Shown here: piece after piece, positions 1 to 13,617 of the stretch
Position numbering within the stretch: the first letter of the stretch is position 1
How the letters are laid out: each line of letters starts with the position of its first letter
Origin: Parasponia andersonii
Lineage: Eukaryota; Streptophyta; Magnoliopsida; Rosales; Cannabaceae
NCBI GenBank assembly: GCA_002914805.1
Contig: JXTB01000318.1
Coordinates: forward strand, 89,415 to 153,414
Length of the DNA: 64,000 nt
Direction: 5' to 3'
The notes under the pieces: model-generated
What the model was told of the DNA's origin: nothing
What the model saw: the letters and a program-made list of their open reading frames with translations, nothing else
The model's database searches: none
Translations under genes and position numbers: made by a program

Positions 1-230
1 TCTTCCATAGCATTTACTTGTTTCCCTCTTCTTGTAGGTTTCCTTTATAGCATTTGCGTGTTTCCCTCTCCTTATAGGTTTCCTGTTTGTTAAGGCAAAC
101 TGCACGGGGAAGGTCGCACAAAAACCTGCGGAAGAGGTCGCATATATCCATCACGAAAGAGGTCGCATATAACCTTCGCAGAGGAGGTCGCATATAACCT
201 TTATGCGACCTTAGGATTTTAGACCGCACA
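1..230. repeat. Short minisatellite (about 24-25 bp unit) and a 42-bp direct repeat
   Basis: The word AGGTCGCA recurs at about 111, 135, 160 and 184, giving four units of 24-25 bp (AGGTCGCATATAACC and variants). An inverted partner (TATGCGACCTT) follows at about 202-212, so the last unit can fold back. Just upstream, at 1-90, two copies of a roughly 42-bp segment containing ATAGCATTT and TTTCCCTCT lie in tandem. The structure resembles the subterminal repeats of a DNA transposon whose other end lies outside the window, but no terminal motif is visible. The open frame on the minus strand here consists of this repeat and is not a gene. Confidence 0.7.
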
Positions 231-2231
231 ACAACAAATAACTAAATCTATTTTTTTGAAGTATAAACATCAATGAGCTAACCAATCAATACAAGTGGCA
301 GTTGTTTTTGGCTTTTCAATATATGTTATATATTAATTTGGCCAAAATACCTACGAAACTATCAGAGGACAGGCCTTCGGTTTTTTTTCTCAAATCATTT
401 CTACTCTTTTAATATGCTCCTAATGTGGGACAATAACTCATAACTAAATACATATACACGAAGCTAGTGTTAGGAGTTTAAAAATATGCCAAAATCACCT
501 TAAAAGACACTCGGTTTAGACTATTTGTGAAATTGAAACAAAAAGGTATGTATTCAAGTCGGCCCTCGTGGATAATGTTTATTTTTTTATTTTTTTTTTT
601 TGAAAAGAGTAATGTTAACACCAAAAATTAGTTACACGACACCAAAATTGATGTAATAATGAGATTGTGATTTTAGTTAGTAAAACGATAACAAAGTAGA
701 AAATATAACACAATTTTATAATAGTTCAGCTAGAATTTAAATAATTTACCTCTATTATAGTCGATTTTATTGAGAGGATTTTATAATAAAATTTGGAGGG
801 TTTTGGATCCAATCTTTTTTCTTTTGTTTTGGGATCTATATATATAATATTTAAAATGATCACTGTGGTGTTATGTAGTAAGCAAATAGCAGCAGTTAGA
901 AATAATGTGAAACTATCAAGAGTGAGTGAGTTTTGTCTCTTACTAGTAATTTTATCATAATTGAGGGAACTATTGAAGTAAGCCTGCTCGCTCCTAATTA
1001 TTACTTGCTCCGAATTATTATCTATCTCGTTGTTCATTCGAGCAATTATTCTCGCATTATTCATAAAAGCTAATGTAATTATACGTGAGCAAACTATTCG
1101 AGCAGTTAAGGATGCATAATAAATAATATTTAATTTTTACAATGAAACAAAAAACTATAAAATAATGGCTTTTACTGTGTTATGAAATATTTTCTTTTTA
1201 GTGAAATTGTAAAATAACTTATTTTAATAAGTTGTTGATTATTTTCCTTTTCTGTTTGGGATTACTTTCCTTTAGGCCATGTTACTAATGCATAATGAAC
1301 CACAATGGAACTGGGGATAAGGGAATTATTTGTCTTTCGTATCCATTCATTTATTACTTACACATTAGGAAAAAATGTGATGAATCTCTCCCGTACTTTG
1401 TTAAAGTATTCTCTTTTCCCTTTAAATCCTATTTCTTCTAGATTTTTTCATTTCGGATTAATAAACATGCTATTAGAATAAACCTATCTAAACAATATGC
1501 CGCTACATTTTTTTTCCAGTGCTCTGGCAAATGAATAGTGTATAAATTTCTTCTAAAATAAAAAGACTCATCGTACAAATAACCAAATTAAATTAGGTTC
1601 AAAATGAATACAATTGATAATTAGGCAAGGTCCGTAAGGGGGAAAAAAAAAGTGACGAATGAATCCAGGCCATTCAATCATCCCGTGATTAAATCCAACG
1701 GCCATTATGATGATTTCCACCATGTAACAATACACTCGGCTACACAGCGTTGGGACATCACATAGAAGCATTATGACATACCGTTAAGAGAGAGAGAGAG
1801 AGAGAGAAGACTTGGTTAGTAGCCACGAAATGGCGCGAGACCAAAGGAAAGCAACCGAACTTAGAGGCGCTTGTGAAGAATGTCACTCCTACAATCCATT
1901 GGATCCATTTTTTCTCTTACCACTCTCTGTCCCATTTTCTTTTCCTTCACTTTTCTTACTGATTTTTCCCAGAAAAAGAAAATGGCGCTTTCTGACAGTT
2001 TTCCTCTCATGTTTGACATCATTTCTCCAGATCCTTAAAATTTAAGAGTCTTTGTTTTACATTGATTCTCAAAGTTTTATGCTTTTTCCCAAAAGGGACA
2101 TTTTTCTTTGATCGAAAAGCCAGCCGGAGAAGCGAGTTGAATCGTTACGTCTTATGTATAAAAAAGTTAGCTACAAGCTTATGACGATAGTACTCAATGC
2201 TTAGATGAGCTTCTGATTCAAAGCATCAAAA
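231..2231 (+). promoter_or_regulatory. Upstream region and probable 5' leader of the myosin XI gene
   Basis: No protein-coding gene is visible in this stretch. It is AT-rich with poly-T tracts at about 570-600 and a (GA)n run at 1790-1807. The last few hundred bases contain pyrimidine-rich tracts (about 1905-1970) typical of a plant 5' leader and lead directly into the ATG at 2232. The transcription start cannot be fixed from sequence. Short open frames here (for example 1812-2045) lack similarity I recognise and are probably chance. Confidence 0.5.
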
Positions 2232-5200
2232 ATGGTAGGCCACCTTGTCATATTCGCAGTATATTGATGTGTTGGAGATTGTGTTTTGTAATAAGATGTC
2301 TTAATTGCACTTGGTTGTATCTGATACTAAAGTGAAAATTTCTATATTTATCTGCAGGGAACTCCAGTGAATATCATTGTAGGTTCTCACGTCTGGGTTG
2401 AAGACCCGGAAATTGCATGGATAGATGGACAAGTATCAAAGATTAATGGAAAGGATGTTGAGATCCAGGCTAGCAATGGGAAAAAGGTATGTGGAACAGA
2501 ACAAGACTATGGTTCAAAATCATTTCCTTTTCCCTCTTTATTTGTTAATTTATTTTCACTTTTAATTTCAATATCAATTTGGGTGACTGCTTCACTACTG
2601 CATGGATATGGATTGTCCTTCCCTTTTTGGTCTTTTCAAGATTGTTGCAAACTTATCAAGAATATATCCAAAAGATATGGAAGCTCCTGCTGGTGGAGTT
2701 GATGACATGACAAAGCTATCTTATCTGCATGAGCCTGGAGTATTGCAGAATTTGAAAGCTAGATATGAACTTAATGAAATTTATGTAAGTTTTTCTTCCC
2801 TTTGTTTCAACGTGAGTTTTTCATTCTAAGAGGGAATCCTTAATCGCTTGAATCTTTTAATGTCGATTTTCCTGGCAGACTTACACTGGAAATATCCTTA
2901 TTGCCATTAATCCATTCCAAAGATTGCCCCATATATATGATGCTCATATGATGCAACAATACAAAGGTGCACCTTTTGGAGAGTTAAGTCCTCATGTCTT
3001 TGCGGTTGCTGATGTTGCATACAGGTTAATTATCTATCCTGTTACTTCACTTTCTGTATGTTGCTTTCTCTTTGAATGAGCTGAATATGAGTAATTAACC
3101 AACCACTCACTAAAATCAGGGCAATGATTAATGAGGGAAAAAGCAATTCAATCCTTGTCAGTGGTGAAAGTGGAGCAGGTAAAACCGAAACCACGAAAAT
3201 GCTTATGCGGTACCTTGCCTTTCTAGGTGGTCGTGCTGCTACTGAAGGGCGAACAGTTGAACAACAAGTTCTTGAAGTACGATTTATATGTTGACTTTCA
3301 ATACAGTATCCTGGTTAAGTTCCCTTGTTAAGTTCCTTATAATTTCTTATTATAAATATTTGTGAAACTTACGAACTCAATTTCAAAATGCAGTCGAATC
3401 CAGTCCTTGAAGCATTTGGCAATGCTAAAACTGTTAGAAATAACAATTCTAGGTGAGACTACATTGAACATGGTCAATTAATTTTTAAGTTTTGTCTTTA
3501 GATATGCAGACTCAATGTAACAGACCACTGCCTTATGCAGTTGGACAATTTGTACCTTAACATTCTCTGTATGATATGGTACAGTCGTTTTGGAAAATTT
3601 GTTGAGATCCAGTTTGATAAGCAAGGAAGAATCTCAGGAGCAGCAATCAGAACTTACCTTTTAGAAAGGTCTCGTGTTTGCCAAATTTCTGATCCTGAGC
3701 GCAACTACCACTGCTTTTACCTTCTTTGTGCAGCACCCCAAGAGGTAATAATCCAGTCCAAATGATAACATGATGCATAAATTTTTTAAGTATTACTGAA
3801 TCTTTTCATTGTGTTCCAAACACTGTCAGGAAATTGAAAAATACAAGTTGGGAAATCCTAAGTCGTTTCACTATCTTAACCAATCTAATTGCTATGAACT
3901 GGTTGGAGTCAGTGATGCACATGACTACCTTGCTACAAGAAGAGCAATGGATATTGTCGGAGTGAGTGCTAAAGAGCAGGTATGGCCTCTTGAAAACCAG
4001 TAACTGCTTCATAAAATAGAACAAAGAGAAACAAACTTCTTACCCTCCATCTCTCCTGTCTCTATCAGGAAGCAATTTTTAGAGTTATAGCGGCAATTCT
4101 TCATCTTGGAAACATCGAATTCACAAAGGGCAAGGAGATTGATTCATCAGTTCCAAAAGACGATAAAGCCAAGTTCCATCTAAAAATGACTGCAGAGCTT
4201 CTCATGTATGGCTTTTTTCAGATATTGCCATCATTTTTTGTATTCCACTTTTTTTGTTCTCCAGGACAACAGTTTCTGAGTATTACTTCTATTTTAGGTG
4301 TGATGCTGATGCCTTGGAGGATGCGTTGTGTAAGCGTGTGATGATCACCCCTGAAGAAGTTATAAAACGAAGTCTTGATCCTCAAAGTGCGGCAGTTAGC
4401 AGAGATGGTTTAGCTAAGACAATATATTCTCGATTGTTTGACTGGTAAGGCATTCTTATCGGATCCATCACCATGCTCAAAAGAGCTGAGATAGTCTTGT
4501 GATGCTAAGTCTGTCTATATGAATACAGGTTGGTGGACAAAATTAATAATTCAATTGGACAAGATCCTAATTCAAAATCCCTGATTGGGGTCCTTGACAT
4601 TTATGGTTTTGAAAGCTTTAAGACTAACAGGTAGCAAAACTACATAGTCATTTGTACCTATAAAAGATATGCAGATAAACTCAATTTTGGTGTATTTTAT
4701 TCTGTGCAGTTTCGAGCAGTTCTGTATTAATTTCACAAATGAGAAGTTGCAGCAACATTTCAATCAGGTAATTTGTCACTTCTTTGTGACTTCTGCTATT
4801 TACTTTTCTTTGACTCTTTAGACTTAAATAGTGTTTGGTGATGATGCCAGCACGTCTTCAAAATGGAACAAGAAGAGTACACGAAAGAGGAAATTGATTG
4901 GAGCTACATTGAATTTGTGGACAATCAAGATGTCTTAGATCTTATTGAAAAGGTTTATTCTTTTTCCTTCACATCATAATTTATATTACCCCTTTGGTTC
5001 GTTCATTCTTTTGGTCTCAATTCATTTTTACAAGGAACAACAATATCACTTCTTGTGCTGTTGCAATTTTCGGTCAACTGATGTGATACTATTTTGTTCA
5101 AACCTGTAATCTAGACCACTTTACTTTCTTTTTTTGGGACAAGATCTTTTACTAAGGAGTTTTTTTTGTTCTTACAGAAACCTGGTGGAATCGTTGCTCT

Positions 5201-8200
5201 TCTTGATGAAGCTTGGTAAAACAGTTTCTTTCAGTTTTTCTCTTCTAAATTTTGACATTCTTTGCTTATGGAACATGGTCATGGTGCACTTTAAATTGTT
5301 GGTTCTTTCTTTCTTGGTGGAAATTTTAAGAAATGCCCATGTATTGGGTGGTATTATTCAATCTTCTTGCTTAGGTTCTTAGATGTATAGAGTGAACTTT
5401 TTCTTTTCTTTTTGTTTTCCTCTTCAATATAGATAATTGTTATTTTTCTCTCTTTCAGCATGTTTCCAAAGTCAACACATGAGACCTTTGCCAACAAGCT
5501 TTATCAAACATTTAAAAATCACAAACGTTTCATAAAACCGAAACTTTCTCGGACGGATTTTACTATAGCCCATTATGCTGGAGAGGTATGGTCCGTACAA
5601 GCATCAAATAGCTGCTAGAATTAACTGCTCTTGCATTGAGTTTGTTTATCTTATCAACAAAACACTTTATTTCAGGTCCTATATCAATCTGACCAATTTT
5701 TGGACAAAAACAAGGACTATGTGGTTCCTGAGCATCAAGATTTGTTGAGTGTTTCCAATTGTTCTTTTGTAGCAGGCCTTTTCCCTCCATTAAAAGAAGA
5801 GACAACTAAATCTTCCAAGTTTTCTTCAATTGGTTCTCGATTTAAGGTACTTTTCTTCAAATTATTTTGATGAGTATGATATAGGCAATGCCTTATGTTT
5901 GCTGCAACAAATTGACTGATTTCAATTTTCATGTCCTAAACTGTGCAGCTGCAACTCCAGCAACTAATGGAGACATTAAATTCTACAGAACCTCACTATA
6001 TCAGATGTGTAAAGCCAAACAACCTTCTAAAACCAGCCATATTTGAGAATGTCAACATTATGCAACAACTGCGTTGTGGTGTAAGTAAAATCATTAAAAA
6101 AAAAAACATTTCAAAGGCGTTTGGTTTTTCTTTTCTTTTCCTCTTTCTTTTAGATACATTGTACAAACTCCATGTAGGGTGTTTTAGAGGCAATCAGAAT
6201 CAGCTGTGCTGGATATCCTACTCGCAAACCTTTCTTCGAATTCATTAACCGATTTGGGCTCCTTGCCCCTGATGCCTTGGAAGGAAAGTAAGTATCCTGT
6301 CTTAGCATCAGTTTAACTGGGGACATCTTGGCTATTGTTTCATTTTCCGAATATGTATTTTTGTGCAGTTGTTCTGCTTTCTGACCCTTTGTTTCTCTTT
6401 ACTACAGTTATGATGAAAAAGTTGCTTCCGAAAAGATTCTGGAAAAGAAGGGGCTTAAAGGGTTTCAGGTAATACGAAGAGTACATTCATGTGTCTTCAT
6501 GTGGAGACTTATATGTTTACTTAGCTCTTAAATGGTCATGCAGATAGGTAAAACAAAGGTATTCTTAAGAGCTGGTCAGATGGCGGAATTAGATGCAAGG
6601 AGAGCAGAGGTACTCAGCAATGCAGCAAAGGCTATTCAGAGGCGCATAAGGACGCATCAGGCTCGAAAGCAGTTCATAGCATTGCGAAAGGCCACCATAG
6701 TAGTGCAGTCTATATGGAGAGGTGAAACATCTGAACATGCATTAAAAATTTTGCATTCATAGACATCATGTGGATATACTATGAGTATTTTGCTGTTTGT
6801 TTATTGTGTAGGAAGACTGGCTTGCAAGGTTTTTGAGAACATGAAGAGGGAGGCAGCTGCCGTGAAAATTCAGAAACACACTCGCAGATACTGTGCCAGA
6901 AAGGCATACAAGAACCTTCATGTCTCAGTGCGTGTCTTGCAGACAGGTTTAAGAGCAATGGCTGCTCGTAAACAATTTAGATTCAGGAAGCAAACTAAAG
7001 CTGCCATAAAAATTCAGGTGATAGACAAATTATCCTGCAGTGTCAAGGAGATATTATACCATCAAATTTCTTTAAGAAACAAAAGCTAAGGTTAAGATAC
7101 ATGCAGGCTCGGTGGCGTTGTCATAAAGCCGCAGCATACTATAAGAAGCTCAAGAAGGGTTCAATTCTAGCACAATGCAGATGGAGGGGAAGAATTGCGA
7201 AAAGGGAACTTAGAAAGCTCAAAATGGTCAGTAGTAATGAATTTGAGGGAACAGTCAACAACTCCTAGATCTTATGTATTATGAATTATACCAAAATTGA
7301 TATGGACTTGAGTCATAATAATAAAAGAACTAAATGTAGACCATGTTCCTTTTCTTTAGCAATTTAATGAGCAGAATATAATGTGGCTAATTCTTTCTTG
7401 ATACACTCTGAAATACCTTATTTTTTTACTCACATTTTCTCTATTTTCAACTTACATCCATCTGCAATTTTCTGCAGGCTGCTAGGGAAACAGGTGCGCT
7501 CAAGGAGGCAAAGGATAAGCTTGAAAAACACGTGGAGGAACTTACTTGGCGTCTTCAATTGGAGAAACGTTTGAGGGTAATTTTCATGCCTTTTGGATAG
7601 ATATTGTCCTGAAGTCCAAGTACTCGGCATTCAGCAACCATAGTTTATGCACTGTTAACGACACTTATTGAAAAGAACATCATGTTTGCAGACTGACCTA
7701 GAAGAAGCAAAAGCACAAGAGGTTACAAAGTTGCAGAATTCTTTACAAGAAATGCAGAACAAAGTTGATGAGACAAATGCATCACTTGTAAAGGAACGAG
7801 AAGCTGCGAAGAAAGCCATAGAAGACGCACCTCCTGTTATAAAAGAAACTCAAGTTCTGGTTGAAGATACCAAAAAGATTGATTCTTTAAAATCAGAAGT
7901 GGAGGACCTAAAGGTAAAAGCTTTACGTCAATGAACACAACGTACGGTCATTTGTTATAGCAAATCTTCTCTAGATGAGAAAGTTATAAAAGGAATGAAC
8001 TTTGAAGCAGAAGTGCTTGTTAAATGTGGCCCAAGGTTTTGTTGATTGTGCACATTAGTACAATTGCTTATAATTGAAGCATTCATAATTTTTGCATTGT
8101 TGATAATTTTAAACTTGGCTTTCTATTTCCAGGATTCACTGAAGTCAGAGAAGGATAGAGCTGATGACTATGAAAAAAAATACAATGAATCTCAGGAATC

Positions 8201-11187
8201 TAATGAACAAGGACGTAAAAAGCTGGAAGAAACTGAGAAAAAGGCTCAACAGCTTCAAGAATCATTGACCAGGTAATACATTTTTAGCAATTGAGATAGG
8301 AATTTGTGTAGCCTGGTCCTGACAACAAGCAAAATTTTGTATCCTAGTTTTCTTATGTTTGATCCATGATGAAGTACACTTAAACCTTCCTTGATTAGGC
8401 TAGAAGAGAAGCTTACCAATTTGGAATCAGAAAATCAAGTTCTACGCCAACAAGCCGTGTCAATGGCACCAAACAAATTCCTTTCCGGGCGTTCTAGATC
8501 AATTCTTCAGGTACTCCACATACGAATCTCATGTAGCAGATTGGCTATTATTATTAGCCTTGCAGATAAGTTTATGCTTTTATTGTTATCCGTTGATTGG
8601 CAGAGAGGTAGTGACAGTGGTCATTTTGGTGTGGATGTGAAACCAACTGTGGTAAGAAACAAAGCTCTCTTGAATTTGGAGTAATATTTTACAGAAAATT
8701 TTGACCATGATTCAATCAAGCTTTCTTTCTTGACTTTTATCTTTTGGTTTATGAACTGATTACATTGATCAGGACCTGCATAGCCCTTCATTAAACCAAA
8801 GGGAATCCTCTGATGTAGAGGACAAGCCTCAGAAATCACTAAATGAAAAACAGCAAGAGAATCAGGAGTTACTCATTAGATGTATTGCGCAGCACCTCGG
8901 CTTCTCAGGGAACAGACCAATCGCCGCTTGTATCATATACAAATGCCTTCTGCAATGGAGATCATTTGAAGTTGAGCGAACCAGTGTCTTTGACAGGATC
9001 ATCCAAACCATAGGCCATGCCATTGAGGTTCCAAAATTCTCCCAACTGGTTTTCTCTTGCTTCTTTTACTCTTCTCAACACTAAAAATCCGTTTTAACTT
9101 GAATCCCACAACTTTTCTTTTCAGACTCAGGACAATAATGATGTTTTAGCCTATTGGTTATCCAATGCCTCAACACTCCTCTTGCTTCTCCAGCAGACAC
9201 TAAAAGCAAGTGGTGCTGCCGGAATGACCCCTCAACGACGTCGTTCATCATCAGCCACTCTGTTTGGAAGAATGACACAGGTAAACACAAGTTACTTGTC
9301 AAAATAATCATTAAACATTCTTTTCAGAAACAACTTTTCATTTCTTAAACTTTTGGTGGTGCTGTTGTTCTTAGAGTTTTCGAGGAACCCCACAGGGAGT
9401 CAATCTTTCAATGATCAATGGTGGCATGAATGGTGGAGTAGACACTTTAAGGCAAGTTGAAGCCAAGTACCCAGCTCTACTTTTCAAGCAGCAGCTCACA
9501 GCATATGTAGAAAAGATTTATGGAATGATTCGAGATAATTTGAAAAAAGAAATTTCTCCTCTACTTGGCTTATGCATACAGGTTTGTCATTAAAATTATA
9601 TTAAGTTGTTAATTAATTAAATTACTTCTCTTTCTTCTTATAAACTTAATTTGAACTTTTTTCCTTTTAATATGATTAAGGCACCAAGAACATCAAGAGC
9701 AAGCTTGGTGAAGGGATCATCAAGATCAGTTGCCAACACAGAAGCTCAGCGAGCTCTTATTGCTCACTGGCAAGGAATTGTCAATAGCCTTGGAAACTTC
9801 TTAAACAATTTGAAAGCAAATCATGTTAGTACACACCTCTACTTGAAATCTTTATTCATTTTTATGCATATCTTCATCTTTTTATTAATATTCTTTTGTT
9901 TCATGTTGTAACAGGTACCTCCATTCTTGGTTCGTAAAGTGTTTACACAGATATTTTCTTTCATCAACGTTCAACTATTCAACAGGTACACTTAGTTCTC
10001 CTGGTGTAGATCCCAAACCACTAAAAAGAATAAGTCTGCTAATTTTATTTACATACTCTGCCTTTGTTTGCAGCCTTTTACTAAGACGAGAGTGCTGTTC
10101 ATTTAGTAATGGTGAGTATGTTAAAGCTGGATTGGCTGAACTAGAACATTGGTGTTACAAGGCAACTGATGAGGTATGCAGGTTAAAGCTGGATGATTAT
10201 TTGATAAAACACACGCACACATAATATACATAAATATATATTATATTCAATAACTAGATAAAATAACAAAAGGAAAATTACAGTATGCAGGTTCAGCATG
10301 GGATGAGCTTAAGCATATAAGGCAGGCAATTGGGTTTCTGGTACTTGTCTTTTTATTGTCGTTTTGTTGAGTGATAGGCTAGGAATGGTCATGTTCACGT
10401 ACTTATAAACTCTCGTTTTCTTCTTATTCAGGTCATACATCAAAAACCCAAGAAAACATTAGATGAAATAAGCCATGATCTGTGTCCAGTATGTATCATT
10501 CTACAATGTGTCCCTGTTACCACGTGACATTTTCCAAGGGTATTTTTGTCTTTTTTACTAATTGAACGTTTATCGGGGGAAAAAAAACTTGCGTATATGG
10601 GACAGGTTCTTAGCATACAGCAGCTGTACAGGATCAGCACAATGTACTGGGATGACAAATATGGCACGCACAGTGTGTCCACGGATGTAAGTTTCTTCTA
10701 TGGCAGCCATTCATTACTCAAAAATCCTAGCTTAGGTTCGAGTCATATATCTTTTTTCCACATAGGATTTTCCCATTTTTAGTACCATAAAAATTCCTAT
10801 CTATAACTTCAATTACAGTACAGTACTCACCTACAGATATATATATATATATATATATCTCTGGCCATTAATTCTTCCATAGGTTATATCCAATATGAGA
10901 GTTTTGATGACTGAAGACTCCAACAACGCCGTCAGTAATTCATTCCTATTGGATGACGATTCCAGGTATATTTTAATAATTAATCACTGCTTAGTAATCT
11001 CTTTCAAACTTTCTCCGGAAAGAAACGAAAATTTGTAACATTGAACTTTTGTTACTCATGCAGTATACCATTCTCTGTGGACGACATATCCAAATCCATG
11101 GAGCAGATAGACATAGCCGACATCGAACCGCCACCACTTATTCGCGAAAACTCAGGATTTAGTTTCTTGTTGCCTCGTTCAGATTGA
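2232..11187 (+). CDS. XI-K: Class XI myosin heavy chain (XI-K-like), 38 exons, 1530 aa
   Basis: Plant myosin XI is an actin-based motor that moves organelles and vesicles and drives cytoplasmic streaming. Exons read from GT-AG sites: 2232-2234 (ATG only), 2358-2486, 2641-2784, 2879-3024, 3120-3276, 3394-3452, 3585-3744, 3830-3979, 4069-4205, 4298-4444, 4529-4630, 4710-4767, 4851-4952, 5178-5215, 5459-5585, 5676-5846, 5949-6080, 6178-6287, 6408-6468, 6544-6721, 6812-7017, 7107-7226, 7478-7576, 7692-7913, 8133-8272, 8399-8510, 8604-8651, 8773-9027, 9125-9280, 9375-9581, 9681-9824, 9915-9985, 10074-10173, 10284-10340, 10432-10488, 10606-10686, 10883-10965, 11064-11187. They total 4593 bp and stay in frame. 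Order: SH3-like N-terminus ([17 protein letters not shown]), motor with P-loop GESGAGKT (156-163), switch I NNNSSR (209-214), switch II DIYGFE (434-439), IQ repeats (about 735-880), coiled coil (880-1070), globular dilute (DIL) tail (about 1086-1490). The end ([13 protein letters not shown]) resembles Arabidopsis XI-K more than XI-1 or XI-2 from memory; subgroup assignment is inference. It looks intact. Confidence 0.96.
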
Positions 11188-12745
11188 TTAATATTGCTTT
11201 TTTTCTAGTAGTTCTCCATTATTCATATCAGACTAAGACTAAATAAAAAATATATAGCTAGATTAATCTGGCATGGGGTTTTATATTGTTAACCTTTTGC
11301 TTTCACAAGTGCTAATTTCAACTTACGTCATAGTTTTTTTTTTTTTTTTTTTGGATCTGTTGTATAAGTAGTAGCCCTGACTATTGAAGAGAATCAAAGC
11401 TTATTAATTTAAGAAGCATATATCATTTTTTTTTTCTTCAAGAACTATACATATATGTGTATGAACTATGCATCCATTGGTATTTTTCCTTTTAATCTAC
11501 CGAGATTATGTTGTGATGCTACGCGTATTTGGTGGTGGATCTATCTCTTAGAAGTGTGAACTTCTAGAATATTTCCTGACGTGGTTTAAGAAAAGATATA
11601 CAACCATGCATATGTACTCATTGACATTAGCTATAAATAAAATAACATTTTTTAGGTTATCTTCTACCGGTCAAATCATTTAGTCATAATTAAAATCAAG
11701 TTTTTCAATAAAAAAATAAAAAAAAAATACAAATGAAAGCAAAGTTGAAGCTTCCCCACCCAATGCGTAGACTCCTCCCCACCCCAAAGAAATGTAGACT
11801 ATAATACTGTCAGTTTTTTTTTTTTTTTTGAGGTGTTTTACTAATAATGTTAGTTAATAGGAAAAGAAACGTTATGGCTAGGGTCTTATATTCATCATTA
11901 TTCTAATGGAAGTTAACTTATCCCATGCTTTTTGATTTTTTTCTCGCGCAAGTCATGGGATATACTTACGTAGTACTAGTCAGACCGGAGACTGATATGT
12001 GGCTTTTTCTCATTGTTCGGTACTATAATCATCTAATTTGATCTTTGAAATATATAATTGTATTTATCCTCTGACGTGATTAATTAAGTTTACAATACTC
12101 CACATACATGTGAAGGTTAAGTTATAAGTCGAATAATTATAAATACCTGCAGAAAACTATAATACATATTGTTCAAGAAAGTAATTATATGGAGTTGTAT
12201 AATAAGTTTGTATGGTGTATATTTAGAATAATTAATGAAGTGTTATACTCTGTACTCTAGCTAGCTAGCTACCACATATTATTTTGTTGACGAACATTAT
12301 AAAGTTTCTAGTCCTCTCTTTGATATAGTGCCATGTTGTATGACCAAATGCTGGATCGAATTAAAATACGAGATAACTCTGAAATTTTTAGCCATTTAAA
12401 GCTAGTTCAGTTGATCCAAAATTTGAGAGAAGTGTGTGTGAATTTGAGAGATTAGAAGTTCAAATTATAGTAAAGTGTGTATTATTTTTCTTTAAATTTA
12501 TAATAAGTGATGGTCATTAATTAAGCTACACTTTTTTTTTAGTCCCCTTATAATTAGAAATTAAGCTTATTATATATAATAGAATGGTCGTTGGATTTTG
12601 TTTTAATTATATTCCTTCTAGATATGGTTATGATTCCGGTCCAGGTACTAATTGATAAAGAGTGCATAGGCACGATGGACCTTGACCACATGTTAGCTAG
12701 TATAGCTGGTAGTGAAATAATGTAATGAAGTATCCCACACACATA

Positions 12746-12780
<35 letters not shown>
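11188..12780. other. Myosin 3' UTR and gene-free intergenic DNA
   Basis: The 3' UTR starts after the TGA at 11185-11187. A canonical AATAAA lies at about 11242-11247 and is the likely polyadenylation signal. Beyond it the sequence is AT-rich, with poly-T tracts at about 11333-11352 and 11815-11830 and an (AT)n run ending at 12780. I see no coding gene. The short minus-strand frame at 12554-12742 shows no recognisable protein. Confidence 0.6.
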
Positions 12781-13022
12781 GGTTGCTAATCCAATATGTA
12801 TTTTTTTTCTTTACCTATGGGTAGGTATTTTTTTTTAGCCGTTGGATCACTATCTAATGGGGATCCAATGACTATAATGAAGTGCATGAAAATACGTGCA
12901 TAATTAATGTTCTTTCTTTCTCTTACTTTTTACAATAAAAAAATGTGCGTACTAAATTTTCATTGGCCAAATTGATACATACTCATAGGTAAAAAAAAAA
13001 AATACCCACTAGATTGGTGCCC
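12781..13022 (+). mobile_element. MITE-like element, copy A (about 242 bp)
   Basis: The element begins GGTTGCTAATCCAATATG and ends with ATTGGTGCCC, so its two ends form imperfect terminal inverted repeats (GGTTGCCAATCCAATAGG versus GGGCACCAATCTAGTGGG when both are read inward). The interior has a subterminal dyad around GTTGGATCAC / GATCCAATG, a TTTTTACAATAAAAAAATG block and ATTTTCATTGGCCAAATTGAT. It is inserted inside an (AT)n tract, so a TA-type target duplication cannot be measured. It encodes no protein and belongs to the same family as the copies at 13044, 20735, 21192 and 44472. Confidence 0.8.
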
Positions 13023-13043
13023 ATATATATATATATATATATA

Positions 13044-13282
13044 GGTTGCCAATCCAATAGGTATTTTTTTCTATGGGTAGGTATTTTTTTTTTAGCCATT
13101 GGATCACTAGATCACTATCTAATAGTGATTCAATGGCTATAATGAAGTGCATGAAAAGACGTGTATCATTAATATATTTTCTCTCTCTTACTTTTTACAA
13201 TAAAAAAATGTACATGCTAAATTTTCATTGGCCAAATTGATATCTATGCATAGGTAAAAATAAATAAATACCTATTGATGCC
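13044..13282 (+). mobile_element. MITE-like element, copy B, tandem to copy A
   Basis: Same orientation and organisation as the preceding copy, separated from it only by an (AT)n spacer of about 20 bp. It begins GGTTGCCAATCCAATAGG. Its right terminus is shortened (ATTGATGCC instead of ATTGGTGCCC). An extra small duplication of GATCACTA is present in its left dyad. An (AT)n run follows at 13283-13306. Confidence 0.8.
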
Positions 13283-13309
13283 TATATATATATATATATA
13301 TATATAAAG

Positions 13310-13617
13310 TAAAAAAATTCGCGACTAAAGAATGTCATTATGATCACGTCTGACTAAAAAGCATATGGCTAAAAGTTTTTAATCGCAAAAAATGCAATTT
13401 GTTATAATTTATTATATGACTAATGTACTTTTAATCATAACCAATTTTATCATTATATATAAAAAAAATTGTGACTAAAAATTTATTAGTGAAATCTTGT
13501 TGCTAAAATTATATTTTAGTCACAATAAATTTTTAATTGTAAGTAAATGCCACTTTTAGTTAAAAAAAAATTTTGTTGTGACTAACAAGTTGTTACTAAA
13601 TAATATATTTTATAGTG
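13310..13617 (-). mobile_element. CACTA-like (En/Spm type) transposon end with subterminal repeats
   Basis: Read on the minus strand, the right border starts CACTATAAAATATATTATTT, consistent with a CACTA-type terminus. Inside, short motifs of the type TTTTAGTCACAA / TTGTGACTAAAA recur in both orientations (about 13333, 13480, 13517, 13577), which is the usual build of CACTA subterminal regions. No matching left terminus is seen and nothing is encoded, so this is a decayed end or a small non-autonomous derivative. A second segment with the same organisation lies at 34545-34745. Confidence 0.5.

Noticed and set aside
1812-2045. 77-codon plus-strand frame upstream of the myosin ATG
   Set aside because: No recognisable similarity, T-rich hydrophobic tail and location in the probable 5' leader; treated as a chance frame.
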